Positions 1 to 9,588 of a stretch of 64,000 nt of DNA are shown piece after piece. Position 1 is the first letter of the stretch. Every line of letters starts with the position of its first letter. The translations under genes were made by a program, and so were the position numbers. The DNA is from Bacteroidota bacterium (GTDB lineage: Bacteria > Bacteroidota > Bacteroidia > NORP154). The notes beneath the pieces are model-generated. The model saw only the letters and a program-made list of their open reading frames with translations. It was not told where the DNA came from and searched no databases. The stretch spans positions 1 to 64,000 of the forward strand of contig JACZWC010000017.1 in the NCBI GenBank assembly GCA_022572355.1. Reading direction: 5' to 3'.

Positions 1-1083
1 ACCAGTACCACCAGTACCACCTGTTCCACCGTAGCCAGCGCCGCCTCCGCCACCGCCGCTGCCACCTCTGTCATCTGCACCAGATTGTTGGCGTCCGCCA
101 CCGCCTCCACCGCCTCCACCGCCACAGCCTTCAAGGCCATCAGTACCAACTCCACCGGCTCCACCGGCTCCATAAAATCCTCCAATTATTGATCCCGCTG
201 GACCAGCCGTACCTGTTGAGCCCGGCACACCAGTTCCACCCACAGCACCATTGCTACCTGGAACAACATCAGAACATGATGGACTGCAAAAAAGGCAGTC
301 CTGCGGCCCGGAACCACTCGCTCCTCCGGCGCCACCGCAGCCGGCCGTTAAGCCGTCAGAACCCGGAGGCCCTCCCTGATGATTTTCTCCCGGAGCACCG
401 GATCCGCCGTCATTACCGCCAGCGCCAATTCCACCAGCTCCCGGAGGAATTCCTGTTTGATTGTTACAATTTCCGGGGTTTCCAGCGCCTCCGTCACCAC
501 CAGCAACGCCAGCTGTTCCTGCAGAACCTGCGGTTCCGGGAGCACCATTTCCCGTATTCACCACACATCTCGTAATATTATAACTGGAACAATTTTCAAG
601 ATATATTCCATATACTGAATTTCCACTGCCTGGCGCATTGGCTACAGTTATTGTCAAATCTTGCAAACGAAATCCCGAGGCGCCTGTTGCCTGCAAACCG
701 ATCAATGCGTTTGCCGGGACAAGATTGAGATTATCCCTCATGATAACACTCGCAACCCCGTTACTTTTAATCCAGGAGGTTAAATTGAAGCCACCTTCAA
801 GTGTGACATCATTCGGTATTGTCAGCGCATTGGAAATATTATAAGTGCCTGTTGCCATCCATATTCGGGTTTCGGTAGGTGTGACAAGGGTTAATCCATA
901 TAGAAGGGAAGCGGGATTGGTTCTGGTACCCGCTGCGCCACTTGTAGCTCCAGATGGTGATACGTAAATAACGTCACATTCTTGGGCAAGGCTAATATTG
1001 GCAAGTAGAACACAACACAGTGTGGTGCACATCGCAAAATGTGTACTTGTGTTTATTGAAGCTATGATCCTATTCATGTTCAT
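1..1083 (-). CDS. Glycine-rich collagen-like secreted protein, C-terminus cut by window edge
   Basis: I translated this frame by hand: it is open from an ATG at 1083 through base 1, 361 codons without a stop, so the C-terminus lies outside the window. The N-terminus has a hydrophobic signal-like segment ending near SLAQE. A stretch of roughly 130 residues follows that looks like the start of a right-handed beta-helix domain (VIYVSPSGAT, later a VTLEGGF turn), as in DUF1565/pectate-lyase-like surface proteins. From about residue 180 on, the protein is dominated by Gly-rich triplets (GAPGTAGSAG, GGTGGTGGTG), collagen-like in composition but not strictly G-X-Y. A few Cys-containing breaks (for example CLFCSPSC) interrupt the glycine region. 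It sits 3 bases downstream of the PKD adhesin gene and is probably co-transcribed with it. The function is unknown; an extracellular structural or adhesive role is inferred. Confidence 0.75.
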   Translation of the reverse strand, partial: MNMNRIIASINTSTHFAMCTTLCCVLLANISLAQECDVIYVSPSGATSGAAGTRTNPASLLYGLTLVTPTETRIWMATGTYNISNALTIPNDVTLEGGFNLTSWIKSNGVASVIMRDNLNLVPANALIGLQATGASGFRLQDLTITVANAPGSGNSVYGIYLENCSSYNITRCVVNTGNGAPGTAGSAGTAGVAGGDGGAGNPGNCNNQTGIPPGAGGIGAGGNDGGSGAPGENHQGGPPGSDGLTAGCGGAGGASGSGPQDCLFCSPSCSDVVPGSNGAVGGTGVPGSTGTAGPAGSIIGGFYGAGGAGGVGTDGLEGCGGGGGGGGGGRQQSGADDRGGSGGGGGGAGYGGTGGTGGTG

Positions 1084-1086
1084 TTC

Positions 1087-3792
1087 TTACCTCAGTAAAG
1101 TGACGTGCCCCAAATATTTATGTTTATCACCCCTAAAATCGGTAGCAATAATTAACCAGACAAAAACATCCTGTTGGGCCATTTTTCTTCCATTGTTGGC
1201 CTTACCATCCCATGGCAAATTTACATCTTCTGAGTGAAATATCATGTCACCCCAACGGTCATATATGTAAAACTCGAATTTCTGAAGATCGCGGAAGCCA
1301 ATTCCCTGGGGAAAGAAAAAGTCATTAACGCCATCTCCATTTGGCGAAAAGGCATTGGGAATGAACAATGTGTAATCACCCAATATCTCAATTTCCTTAT
1401 ACGCTGTATCCCTGCAACCCTTGAAACTTATTGTAATTAATTGGACTAAATATGTGTTCGGGGCAACATTGCTATAAATATGTTCGAAGGGAGCAAGATC
1501 TGTCGTGTCAAACGTTGTTCCGTCTCCCATGTCCCATAAATATTGATAACCACCCTGAGATGTGTTTGTAAATGTTAAATAAGGGAACAGAATAGTTGCG
1601 GAATCAGGCTCGTACTCAAAGGAAGCTATTGGAACTGGCCAGGCTGTTATCATATTGGTCTGTTTCAATGTATCAGAACAACCAACTGAGGATGTAGCAA
1701 TCAATGTTATGTCATATATTCCAGGCTGGTTCAACCCAAAAGCGTAGTAGCAGTTGGATGGCTCTACCAATGTTGAGTTTGTACCGTCTCCTAAATCCCA
1801 GTTCCAACTGTCAACCGTATAGTTACCCGGAATTGTAGTAAAGTCACTGAAATTGACACAGTGCGGTTCACATCCTTTTGGTGTATCAACAGTAAACCAT
1901 ATCTCAGGTTGCGGATGAATAATAATACCGCCAAACACTGAATCCACACATCCGCTATCTGTAATCACTGTAAGTTGAACCACCAAGGTATCATAGAAAT
2001 TATATTTATGCTCTGGATCTGGAAATGTTCCTGTTGTCCATGGCATACCAGTTATCGTTCCATTATCTGGGCCTATAACAGTCCCATCACCAAAATCCCA
2101 ACCCCAATCGACGATATTTCCGGTAAATACGGTAGATGAATCCACAAACATCGCTGTTTCATACACGCAGACATCATTGGTAGAGAAGTTAGCCAGCGGC
2201 ACCGGATGAATCACCAGAATATGGGTGGTGTCATGTACACACCCACTGTCTGAAGTTACGGCAAGGGAGATTGTGTAAGTGTTGGGCGCACTGTACAGGT
2301 AATTTGGATTTTGCAATGTTGAAGTGGCCCCATCCTGAAGGTCCCAATTCCAGGCAATAATATTTCCCGTCACAATGGATGAGGCGTCGAAAAAATAGGC
2401 CGTATCATATTGGCATTCATTAGCAGTTGTAAAATTTGCAATAGGCACTGGGTGTATATCGATTGGCATCGTCAGCGAATCCACACAATTTTGATCTGAC
2501 GTAGCTATTAGCGTTACGTTATAGTTGCCTGGAAGACTGTACAAATGCGACGGACTGAACAAAGGAGAGCTATTCCCATCTCCGAAATCCCAGCTCCAGA
2601 AGAAAATAGAACCTGTATTGATAATAGATGCGTTGGTGAACACTGCGCTATCGTATTTACAAACGTTGGGTGCGAGCCAATTCACCTGTGGCAAAGGATG
2701 AACGATAACGTTGTGGCCAACCGTATCTGTGCACCCACTATCTGAGGTTACCAGCAGAAATGCATTGTACGAGCCATCGGCAGCATACAGATGAGAAGGA
2801 TTTTGCTGAGTAGAAGTGTCTCCATCTCCAAAGGTCCAATACCAGGTTCCATTTGCGCCTACGGATTGATCCGTAAAATTATTGGACACACCAAAGCACG
2901 GCGTATCAACTGAAAAAGCTGCGCTTGGTACGGGATTCACTACTATCACCATATTGTCCGTTCCAATACATCCGGCTGAATCTGTTACCATTAGTGAATA
3001 TGCTGAAGAAACCGGAGGTGTCGCCGTTGGGTTCGCACAATTGCTGCAATTCAAATCAGTTGTAGGAGTCCAATCATATGTCCAGGGAGGAATACCTCCC
3101 GTAACCGCCGGTGAGCCACCGATTATTACGCTGGACCCGGCACAAACCTTAGCATAAGTACCTGCATCGGCAACGGGATTGGCCCATACATGAACTACTA
3201 TACTTGTATCATAATCATCGCACAAATTTGTGTCAGTGACCGTTAGCACCGCTACATATGTTCCAGGGTTGGTGTATAAATGACATGGATTCTGTTCTGT
3301 GGATGCATTTCCGTCTCCAAAATCCCAGGTCCAGTCGCTGAAATCTCCGGTGGACTGATCAGTAAACTGGGTACAAAAACCATTACAGACAGTGTCGCTT
3401 GTAAATGCTGCACTCAAATTTGGAGGCGGAATGAAAACCGTAACGCCAGTACCACAATCACCTCCCGGGCAGTCGATGTAAACAGTTGTTGTATATGTTC
3501 CGGGATTGGCATAGCAATGGACTTGTGTTATGTCACAGCCACTGTTTACCAAGGTATTACCATCTCCAAAATCCCAGTAAACGGTACAGTAACAATGTCC
3601 ATTGTGATTGGCTCGGTACTCAATGCAAAAACAATCGCGAAACTGTATATCCAATGATACTCCGTTACACTCATTGCCTTGTGATAGCTTTGGAATAAGG
3701 AATGTTGTCACGAACAATACAATGCCGAAGATTGATACCAGTGCTGAGCGCAAGGTCTTGACGTAATGATATATGCCGATAAAGTTTTTCAT
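1087..3792 (-). CDS. PKD-repeat surface adhesin with type B T9SS sorting domain
   Basis: This 901-residue protein has a signal/anchor segment near residues 15-35. About eight PKD domains follow, each marked by a W-x-(F/L/M)-G-D-G turn (WDFGDG, WTFGDG, WDMGDG) and a HLY-x-x-PG-x-Y strand. One Ig-like segment without the PKD motif (around residues 205-285) has paired cysteines in a CSNC context. The last 95 residues (IPNAFSPNGDGVND, then YDRWGD and GHVTLLR) match the gliding-motility-associated C-terminal family, i.e. a type B T9SS sorting signal. The protein should be secreted through the type IX system and attached to the cell surface, where PKD arrays commonly act as spacers or bind polysaccharide. 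The Gly-rich gene follows after 3 bases. Ligand unknown. Confidence 0.9.
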   Translation of the reverse strand: MKNFIGIYHYVKTLRSALVSIFGIVLFVTTFLIPKLSQGNECNGVSLDIQFRDCFCIEYRANHNGHCYCTVYWDFGDGNTLVNSGCDITQVHCYANPGTYTTTVYIDCPGGDCGTGVTVFIPPPNLSAAFTSDTVCNGFCTQFTDQSTGDFSDWTWDFGDGNASTEQNPCHLYTNPGTYVAVLTVTDTNLCDDYDTSIVVHVWANPVADAGTYAKVCAGSSVIIGGSPAVTGGIPPWTYDWTPTTDLNCSNCANPTATPPVSSAYSLMVTDSAGCIGTDNMVIVVNPVPSAAFSVDTPCFGVSNNFTDQSVGANGTWYWTFGDGDTSTQQNPSHLYAADGSYNAFLLVTSDSGCTDTVGHNVIVHPLPQVNWLAPNVCKYDSAVFTNASIINTGSIFFWSWDFGDGNSSPLFSPSHLYSLPGNYNVTLIATSDQNCVDSLTMPIDIHPVPIANFTTANECQYDTAYFFDASSIVTGNIIAWNWDLQDGATSTLQNPNYLYSAPNTYTISLAVTSDSGCVHDTTHILVIHPVPLANFSTNDVCVYETAMFVDSSTVFTGNIVDWGWDFGDGTVIGPDNGTITGMPWTTGTFPDPEHKYNFYDTLVVQLTVITDSGCVDSVFGGIIIHPQPEIWFTVDTPKGCEPHCVNFSDFTTIPGNYTVDSWNWDLGDGTNSTLVEPSNCYYAFGLNQPGIYDITLIATSSVGCSDTLKQTNMITAWPVPIASFEYEPDSATILFPYLTFTNTSQGGYQYLWDMGDGTTFDTTDLAPFEHIYSNVAPNTYLVQLITISFKGCRDTAYKEIEILGDYTLFIPNAFSPNGDGVNDFFFPQGIGFRDLQKFEFYIYDRWGDMIFHSEDVNLPWDGKANNGRKMAQQDVFVWLIIATDFRGDKHKYLGHVTLLR

Positions 3793-3809
3793 ACGCTCTT
3801 TAAACCCAA

Positions 3810-5216
3810 TTATTTGCAGATCACACCTTTAACAGTATTCACACTTTTGCCCAAATGCGTATCATCGCTCGCATTATTTGCTGACGTTGGTTTTTCCGTA
3901 ATCGCTTTTGCGATAGTCAGTTCTGACATGTCCTTAACATCAGGTTTAAAACTTATAGCTTGAATCTTAACTGACTGAGCATTGCAAGGGGAATTACCTG
4001 TCAGGTCAGAAGTTATCAAAAGCATTTCCATGTTTCCCATGATAGCGCTCAAAGAGTTTCCAATTACAGCCAATCCCTTTTCCATTAGGGCAACAGATGT
4101 GGCGTTATCAAGACCCTGTCCACCGTATGAGAAGGATGAGAGCACATTGCCCTTCGCGTCAATGATGCAGATTAACACATTCGCATCTTCTGTCTTTTCA
4201 TCAGATATTTTCCCAACAATGGCTATGTTTCCATTCTCGAATTCTATTATTGAGCCAAGCTGATCATAGCTCTTTCCACCATAGGTTTTAGACCACAGAA
4301 CGCTCCCATTCTGATCAGTTTTTATGAGGCAGATATCCATTTTTCCTGAACCATAACTCTCTGTTTCCCCACCTATCAAGTAACCGCCATCAGCAGTTTC
4401 AATTACTTTGGCTCCAACATCTGTTTTGGTTCCGCTGAATTCTTTACACCAAAGAATATTGCCTAAGCCATCGACCTTGAGAAGAGCGACATTCACAACT
4501 CTTTTACCTGAAGTCACATTGTCAAACTCGCCTGTGATAACATAACCACCATCAGCTGTTTGTACAACATCGTTACCCCTGGTGAGTTTAATATCACTTC
4601 CTGAACTGTACTTTTTACTCCAAAGAGGATCTCCGTTCTGTTTAATTTTAAAAAGGTATAAATACCTCATTTCACTGGATACCTGGTAAAAAATATCTGT
4701 AACCATCAATGTTTTTTCGGCCCGGCCTGTGATGATATAGGAGCCGTCGCGTGTAGTTGAACCAGCCAGCGCTTCAGCCATATTGCCACCACCATCATAA
4801 ATTTTTGACCACTTATATGTTCCGTCAGATCCAATTTTCATTACAAACGCCAATTCGGTTTGGCCTGATTTGGGATATCTCTCTCCCACAATCAGAAATC
4901 CACCATCCGGCGATTGCAAGACCCTATTGGGCATTTCAAACACTCCGTTATCATAAATTTTTGACCAGATTACGTCACCAGAAGTATTAACCCGAAGCAA
5001 ATAGATACAGCGATTGTCCCTGTCAAAGCTCTCAGATTCTCCTGCCAGAATAAAGTCACCATTTTCAGCTACCAATATATCGTTGCCCTTTTCAAGTGAT
5101 TTGCCACCGTAGGTCATTTGCATTGTACCCTGCGAATAGGAATTTTGGGCATATATTAATCCCAAAAGAATTAAAGATTTCGCCAATGAAAATTTAATGA
5201 GAAAAAGACTGCGCAT
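3810..5216 (-). CDS. Secreted beta-propeller-like repeat protein
   Basis: The protein consists of about seven blade-like repeats of roughly 50 residues with the consensus DGGY(I/L)I(T/G)GE near the middle and (L/V)WSKxYGG at the end, as expected for a single propeller. The N-terminus (MRSLFLIKF, then a hydrophobic stretch to QNSYSQG) is a signal peptide. I start at the ATG at 5216 because the longer frame would begin at a TTG at 5240 that lies inside a good -7 promoter box. No T9SS sorting domain is visible: the C-terminus is a low-complexity tail ending VKGVICK. Similar repeats occur in the 16733-19822 protein and in the lipoprotein at 40906-42120. Function unknown; extracytoplasmic location is inferred. 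Confidence 0.75.
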   Translation of the reverse strand: MRSLFLIKFSLAKSLILLGLIYAQNSYSQGTMQMTYGGKSLEKGNDILVAENGDFILAGESESFDRDNRCIYLLRVNTSGDVIWSKIYDNGVFEMPNRVLQSPDGGFLIVGERYPKSGQTELAFVMKIGSDGTYKWSKIYDGGGNMAEALAGSTTRDGSYIITGRAEKTLMVTDIFYQVSSEMRYLYLFKIKQNGDPLWSKKYSSGSDIKLTRGNDVVQTADGGYVITGEFDNVTSGKRVVNVALLKVDGLGNILWCKEFSGTKTDVGAKVIETADGGYLIGGETESYGSGKMDICLIKTDQNGSVLWSKTYGGKSYDQLGSIIEFENGNIAIVGKISDEKTEDANVLICIIDAKGNVLSSFSYGGQGLDNATSVALMEKGLAVIGNSLSAIMGNMEMLLITSDLTGNSPCNAQSVKIQAISFKPDVKDMSELTIAKAITEKPTSANNASDDTHLGKSVNTVKGVICK

Positions 5217-5237
5217 AACAGAGGTATGGGTATGTAA

Positions 5238-5245
5238 CAAAGATA
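5238..5245 (-). promoter_or_regulatory. Candidate Bacteroidetes -7 box for the 3810-5216 gene
   Basis: On the minus strand the sequence is TATCTTTG, a full match to TAnnTTTG. It lies 21 bases upstream of the ATG at 5216. It overlaps the alternative TTG start at 5240 and so argues against that start. No clear -33 TTG is seen. Confidence 0.45.
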
Positions 5246-5260
5246 GAAGAATAATTTAAT

Positions 5261-5348
5261 CCGCCTTCGCGTTTGCTTCGGCGGACGAGAAGGAATGGTT
5301 AATTCCCCGATGCTTGCATCGGAAATATGAGTCCAGAACTTGCTCTGG
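5261..5348. repeat. Cluster of three short hairpins (REP-like) in an intergenic region
   Basis: Three inverted repeats follow each other: CCGCC/GGCGG (5261-5284), the perfect 7-bp stem CCGATGC-TT-GCATCGG (5307-5322), and CCAGA/TCTGG (5333-5348). They lie downstream of the DoxX-like gene, between it and the promoter of the propeller gene. They could act as a terminator for neither strand obviously (no U-tract follows) and look more like a dispersed palindromic element. Confidence 0.5.
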
Positions 5349-5393
5349 GGTTCATACCATTGATTTACCGAACAACTCGGTGTAAAGCCTTTT

Positions 5394-6179
5394 CTAGTTT
5401 TTGTTAGCAGATATTAAGCTGCTGATATTGTGCTTATGACAGCGCAGGTCAATAGCGACATATAACCCGGAAAGCAGGAAACCCAATCTGAAGAGCCCAT
5501 CCGGAATTGCAAAGCTAAAGGAGAGCCCTACTACCAGTAAAAGCCAAAAAGTGCCTATGTATGTGGCAATTCTCGAGAAGATGCCCAGCATCAGCAACAG
5601 GCCGATTACCGTATCTGAAACTCCGGTATAGAACACAAAATCGCGTACCCAGTTCTCAGGCACTATTTCCGTAGCGAGTTCAATGTGGCCTTCATTAATA
5701 CCAAGAATTCCCAATGAAGCTGTGCCATGCGCCAGGAATGCAAAAGACAGTCCAACTCTCAGTAATGTATACATTGAATTACTGTTTCGCCGGGCATAGA
5801 TGAACAATAGGAAGAGCACCCAGGGAAGCCTCCTCATGATTTCCGCATATCCAAATATTGAACCGCTTTGCTGGTAATAGTAATACCAAACGATTATTGC
5901 CACTGAAATCAGGTAAGCTATCGCAATTGGAATAGTAATTCTGGGTTTGACCCCGAATAACACGATAATTGCTAATAACAACTCAACATAGGCAAGAGAC
6001 TTCAATACAATTTCTGGAGCAATAGCTTCTGAAAATAATGAGCTAACAATTCGGAGATGAAAATCATATGATGGGCTCAATCCGAGGTTAACAAGGCCAT
6101 GTCCTGTGAATGCTAGAAATATTACCCATCGGAAATAGTAGGCGGAGTTTTGCCTTATTTTGTCCAGGATGTTTTTCAA
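5394..6179 (-). CDS. DoxX-like integral membrane protein with internal duplication
   Basis: A 261-residue hydrophobic protein with about eight predicted membrane segments. It looks like two DoxX-type four-helix units in tandem. The first begins near residue 15 with RWVIFLAFTGHGLVNLG, the second near residue 140 with LLRVGLSFAFLAHGTASLG, and both have the R-x8-HG pattern. DoxX-family proteins are small quinone- or redox-linked membrane proteins; the precise role is not known here. It is transcribed divergently from the pigment cluster, with a 194-base gap (6180-6373). A link to pigment synthesis is possible but unsupported. Confidence 0.6.
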   Translation of the reverse strand: MKNILDKIRQNSAYYFRWVIFLAFTGHGLVNLGLSPSYDFHLRIVSSLFSEAIAPEIVLKSLAYVELLLAIIVLFGVKPRITIPIAIAYLISVAIIVWYYYYQQSGSIFGYAEIMRRLPWVLFLLFIYARRNSNSMYTLLRVGLSFAFLAHGTASLGILGINEGHIELATEIVPENWVRDFVFYTGVSDTVIGLLLMLGIFSRIATYIGTFWLLLVVGLSFSFAIPDGLFRLGFLLSGLYVAIDLRCHKHNISSLISANKN

Positions 6180-6373
6180 GGCTGGATTGTTTTCATTTTG
6201 TTGGCTAACTAAGACGTTCAGATAGCCGGCGTATCAGATGGGCAAAACTAAGTATTATTACCATGTTGAAATGGAGTTGAATGCCAATGATTTTTTCTTC
6301 AATAGGACCAATTGGAAATTGAATAATCTGATATTCAAAAGCTTCACTACTTTTACACCTCAATTTTTCAGCG

Positions 6374-7981
6374 ATGAGCCACACAAAATACAATTCGGAG
6401 ATGTCTAATGACTATTACGATGCCATTTTTATAGGCTCGGGCCCAGGTAGTTTATGTGCTGCAGCGATATTGGCTAAGGCGAACAAAAAAGTTATTGTCT
6501 TGGAAAGACACTATGTACCAGGAGGATTTTCTCACACTTTTAAGAGAAAAAATGGCTTTGAATGGGATGTAGGAGTTCATTATGTGGGCCGGGTTGATAG
6601 TGAAGATTCCATGATCCGAAAAACCTTTGATTATATTACGGATGGTAAATTGAAATGGGACAACATGGGTGAGATCTATGATGTGGCCATTATAGAAGGA
6701 AAGGAATATAAGTTTTACGATACCGTGGAAGCTCAAATTGACAACTTGATAGGCCACTTTCCAGAGGAAGAAGTAGCCATACGCAAATATTTTGAGCTCG
6801 TTAAAAGGTTTGATAAAAGCGTTGTTATGTATTTTGGTGACAGGGTGTTGAACTATTGGTTAAGTGCACTAATCGGCTGGTTTCTAAAGAGGAAGTTTTA
6901 TAAATATTCAGATCGGACAACCTATGACACGATAAGGGAACTCACGTCCAACGAAACCCTCATTGCGGTATTGTGCGCTCAGTGTGGTAATTACGGGCTA
7001 ACGCCAAAGTTCAGCAGTTTTGCAATTCATGCCCTTATTGTTGATCATTATAAATTTGGAGGAAATTATCCTCGTGGAGGTGCATCCAGTATTTATCGAA
7101 AGATAATAGATGTGATCGTCGATAATGGGGGTAAAGTGGCCATAAAAGCAGAGGTGAAGGAGGTAATTATTGAAGATAAAATTGCGAAAGGAGTTGAACT
7201 TGCGAACGGTGACAGAATAATGGGCAAGGCCGTTGTTAGCAATGCAGGGGCTAAAAACACCTTCAATAAGCTCTTGCCTAAGCATGCAAATATTCCCGAA
7301 TACATTATTACGGAATTGAATGAAATACAAGCCTCAACATCACATATTTGTCTCTATGTTGGATTGGATAAATCAGATGAAGAGCTCAAGTTGCCCAAAT
7401 GGAACTATTGGATTTACAAAGGAGAAGATTTCGAAAAGGGGTATGAAGATTATTTAAATGATCCAGATGATCCACCTTTGGTTTACATTTCATTCTCTTC
7501 CGCAAAGGATTCTGAATGGCCTGAAGCTCATCCTGGGAAATCAACTATTCAGGTGTTGGGAATCGCTTCTTATGATTGGTTTACAAAATGGGAGGACTCC
7601 AGATGGATGAAACGCGGCAGTGATTATGAAGATTTCAAAGAAAAGCTCAAAGAAGGCTTACTGCAAAAACTTTATGAAATAGTTCCCCAAACAAAGGGCC
7701 ATATTGAAATATGTGAGATTTCCACACCATTATCCACCAAACATTTTGCAAACTACTCAAGGGGAGAGATTTACGGATTGGAACATACTCCAAAACGATT
7801 TCGGGTTAATTGGTTGAGGGTCAAAACACATGTTAAGAAGTTTTACCTTACCGGACAGGATGTGATAACAGTTGGAGTAGGGGGCGCATTATTTTCGGGA
7901 GTGCTAACTGCCATGGCGTTACTAAAGACAGACGTTTTTCGCAGAATACTCAAGTACGAAGTGCCGAAGGAAATTGAATAA
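6374..7981 (+). CDS. FAD-dependent oxidoreductase of the CrtI / retinol saturase type
   Basis: A 535-residue flavoprotein. The N-terminal dinucleotide-binding motif is GSGPGSLCAAAILA followed by the acidic strand end VIVLERHYVPGG. The C-terminal FAD closure motif is near TGQDVITVGVGGALFSG. Length and motifs fit the phytoene-desaturase/all-trans-retinol 13,14-reductase superfamily, whose members add or remove hydrogens across conjugated polyenes. It is the first plus-strand gene of the pigment region and lies 68 bases before the ammonia-lyase. I infer a redox tailoring step on the polyene or on a precursor, not carotenoid synthesis, because no crtB/crtE genes are nearby. A second in-frame ATG at 6401 (MSNDYYD) would place the start closer to the Rossmann motif; the choice between them is open. 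Confidence 0.8.
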   Translation: MSHTKYNSEMSNDYYDAIFIGSGPGSLCAAAILAKANKKVIVLERHYVPGGFSHTFKRKNGFEWDVGVHYVGRVDSEDSMIRKTFDYITDGKLKWDNMGEIYDVAIIEGKEYKFYDTVEAQIDNLIGHFPEEEVAIRKYFELVKRFDKSVVMYFGDRVLNYWLSALIGWFLKRKFYKYSDRTTYDTIRELTSNETLIAVLCAQCGNYGLTPKFSSFAIHALIVDHYKFGGNYPRGGASSIYRKIIDVIVDNGGKVAIKAEVKEVIIEDKIAKGVELANGDRIMGKAVVSNAGAKNTFNKLLPKHANIPEYIITELNEIQASTSHICLYVGLDKSDEELKLPKWNYWIYKGEDFEKGYEDYLNDPDDPPLVYISFSSAKDSEWPEAHPGKSTIQVLGIASYDWFTKWEDSRWMKRGSDYEDFKEKLKEGLLQKLYEIVPQTKGHIEICEISTPLSTKHFANYSRGEIYGLEHTPKRFRVNWLRVKTHVKKFYLTGQDVITVGVGGALFSGVLTAMALLKTDVFRRILKYEVPKEIE

Positions 7982-8016
7982 AAGTTTAATCAAGCTTTCT
8001 AGTTGTTAAATTTCAA

Positions 8017-8024
8017 TAAATTTG
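8017..8024 (+). promoter_or_regulatory. Candidate -7 box upstream of the ammonia-lyase gene
   Basis: TAAATTTG is a full match to the Bacteroidetes TAnnTTTG element. It lies 25 bases before the ATG at 8050. The -33 region is weak (CTTT rather than TTG). Confidence 0.45.
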
Positions 8025-8049
8025 CAGGCTTTTATTTACAGGTGATGAT

Positions 8050-9588
8050 ATGCTGGTAATTGGAAAACGACGAATCTCTCTGAACGATTTCAATCGTGTT
8101 TTGTATAACAACGAGAAGATTGAATTAGATAAGGGCGCCCTCAAAAATCTGGAGAGAGGATTTAAATTTATTGACGAATTCTCCAAAGACAAGGTAATTT
8201 ACGGTATAAGTACGGGATTTGGGCCCATGGCACAATACCGAATTAACCGGAAGCACCAGATAGAACTCCAGTATAATTTGATCCGAAGTCACTGCTCAGG
8301 TTCGGGTGACAGGTTATCGGATATTTATGTGAAATCCTTAATGCTTGCACGGTTGAATACCTTACTTCAGGGATATTCAGGCGTTCATGTGAGTGCGGCA
8401 AAGCTTCTTGCAAAGTTGATTAATCTCGACATATACCCAGTCATTTTTGAGCATGGCAGTGTAGGCGCCAGTGGAGATCTCGTTCACTTAGCACATCTGG
8501 CATTGGTGATGATAGGAGAAGGTGAAGTAAACTACAAAGGCAAGATAACAGCAACCTCTAAAGTATTTGAGCAGCATAAACTCGAACCGCTTAAGGCGTA
8601 TATCCGTGAGGGATTGGGGATGATAAATGGCACCAGTGCAACTTCTGGAATAGGGATGATTAATGTCATTCAAGCAAAGAATTTACTCAGCTGGGCAGTC
8701 ATGGCGTCGACCATGCTCAATGAAATTGTGAAGTGTTATGACGATCATTTTTCCAAAGGTCTAAATCGCGTGAAGCATCACGTTGGCCAAAATAAGATAG
8801 CGGCTACCATGCGCTCAATAGTAAAAGGGAGTAAATTAATCAGGCAGCGGTCAGAGCATCTTTATGACAGGAAAATCGGGGTGAATGTTATTAAGGAGAA
8901 AGTTCAGGAATATTATTCTATCCGATGCATTCCTCAGATCTTAGGTCCTGTTTATGACACGATAGTCAATTGTCAGAAAGTATTGATTAACGAAGTGAAT
9001 TCGGCCAATGACAACCCGATAATTGACCACAAAAGCAAGAATGTTTTTCATGGTGGTAATTTTCATGGCGACTATGTGGCCTTTGAAATGGACAAATTGA
9101 AAATATGCATAACCAAATTGTCTATGCTCCTAGAACGGCAGTTGAACTATCTCATGAATGATAAGATCAATAATATTTTGCCGCCATTTGTAAATCTGGG
9201 GCGATTGGGATTGAATTTCGGGATGCAGGGTGCGCAATTTACAGCCACTTCTACGGTGGCCGAAAATCAAACCTTGTCATTTCCAATGTATGTTCATAGT
9301 ATTCCGAACAATAATGATAATCAGGATATTGTAAGCATGGGGCCCAATGCGGCGCTAATGGCAAAGAAGGTTATTGCGAATTCGTTTGAAGTGTTGGCTA
9401 TTGAAATGATAAGTATTGTGCAGGCAATTGACTATTTGGAGTTCAAAAACAGACTTTCCAAGTCATCTGCAACCGTCTATAAAGAGATTAGAAAAATTGT
9501 ACCGGTATTTGAACAGGACCACATCAAATACAAAGAGATTGCTAGTGTAAAAGATTACCTGCTGGAAAGAAGGCTTGATTTACTCTGA
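8050..9588 (+). CDS. tal: Tyrosine/histidine ammonia-lyase family enzyme (aryl starter supply)
   Basis: A 512-residue member of the HAL/PAL family. The Ala140-Ser141-Gly142 triad that forms the MIO electrophile is in a GSVGASGDLVHL context. Other conserved parts are VIYGISTGFGPMAQYRI, LQYNLIRSHCSG, NSANDNPI and SIPNNNDNQDIVSMG. From memory, the sequence follows the Flavobacterium johnsoniae tyrosine ammonia-lyase closely, including the R-S-H in the substrate-selectivity loop, where other TALs carry H-L. The expected reaction is tyrosine to 4-coumarate plus ammonia, giving the aryl starter of flexirubins. No hutU/hutI genes are nearby, which argues against histidine catabolism. Substrate choice (Tyr versus His) is inferred, not proven. 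Confidence 0.88.
   Translation: MLVIGKRRISLNDFNRVLYNNEKIELDKGALKNLERGFKFIDEFSKDKVIYGISTGFGPMAQYRINRKHQIELQYNLIRSHCSGSGDRLSDIYVKSLMLARLNTLLQGYSGVHVSAAKLLAKLINLDIYPVIFEHGSVGASGDLVHLAHLALVMIGEGEVNYKGKITATSKVFEQHKLEPLKAYIREGLGMINGTSATSGIGMINVIQAKNLLSWAVMASTMLNEIVKCYDDHFSKGLNRVKHHVGQNKIAATMRSIVKGSKLIRQRSEHLYDRKIGVNVIKEKVQEYYSIRCIPQILGPVYDTIVNCQKVLINEVNSANDNPIIDHKSKNVFHGGNFHGDYVAFEMDKLKICITKLSMLLERQLNYLMNDKINNILPPFVNLGRLGLNFGMQGAQFTATSTVAENQTLSFPMYVHSIPNNNDNQDIVSMGPNAALMAKKVIANSFEVLAIEMISIVQAIDYLEFKNRLSKSSATVYKEIRKIVPVFEQDHIKYKEIASVKDYLLERRLDLL

Noticed and set aside
189..618. Plus-strand frames opposite the Gly-rich gene
   Set aside because: Their His/Gln/Arg- or Ser/Thr-rich composition is the expected complement of glycine-rich coding sequence; the minus-strand frame is open over 361 codons with a signal peptide.
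6374..7981. Carotenoid desaturase (crtI) as a firm call
   Set aside because: No phytoene synthase or other carotenoid gene is nearby, and the neighbours are flexirubin-type genes; only the superfamily is assigned.
8050..9588. Housekeeping histidine ammonia-lyase (hutH)
   Set aside because: No hut genes are adjacent, and the sequence follows the Flavobacterium tyrosine ammonia-lyase pattern within a pigment cluster.
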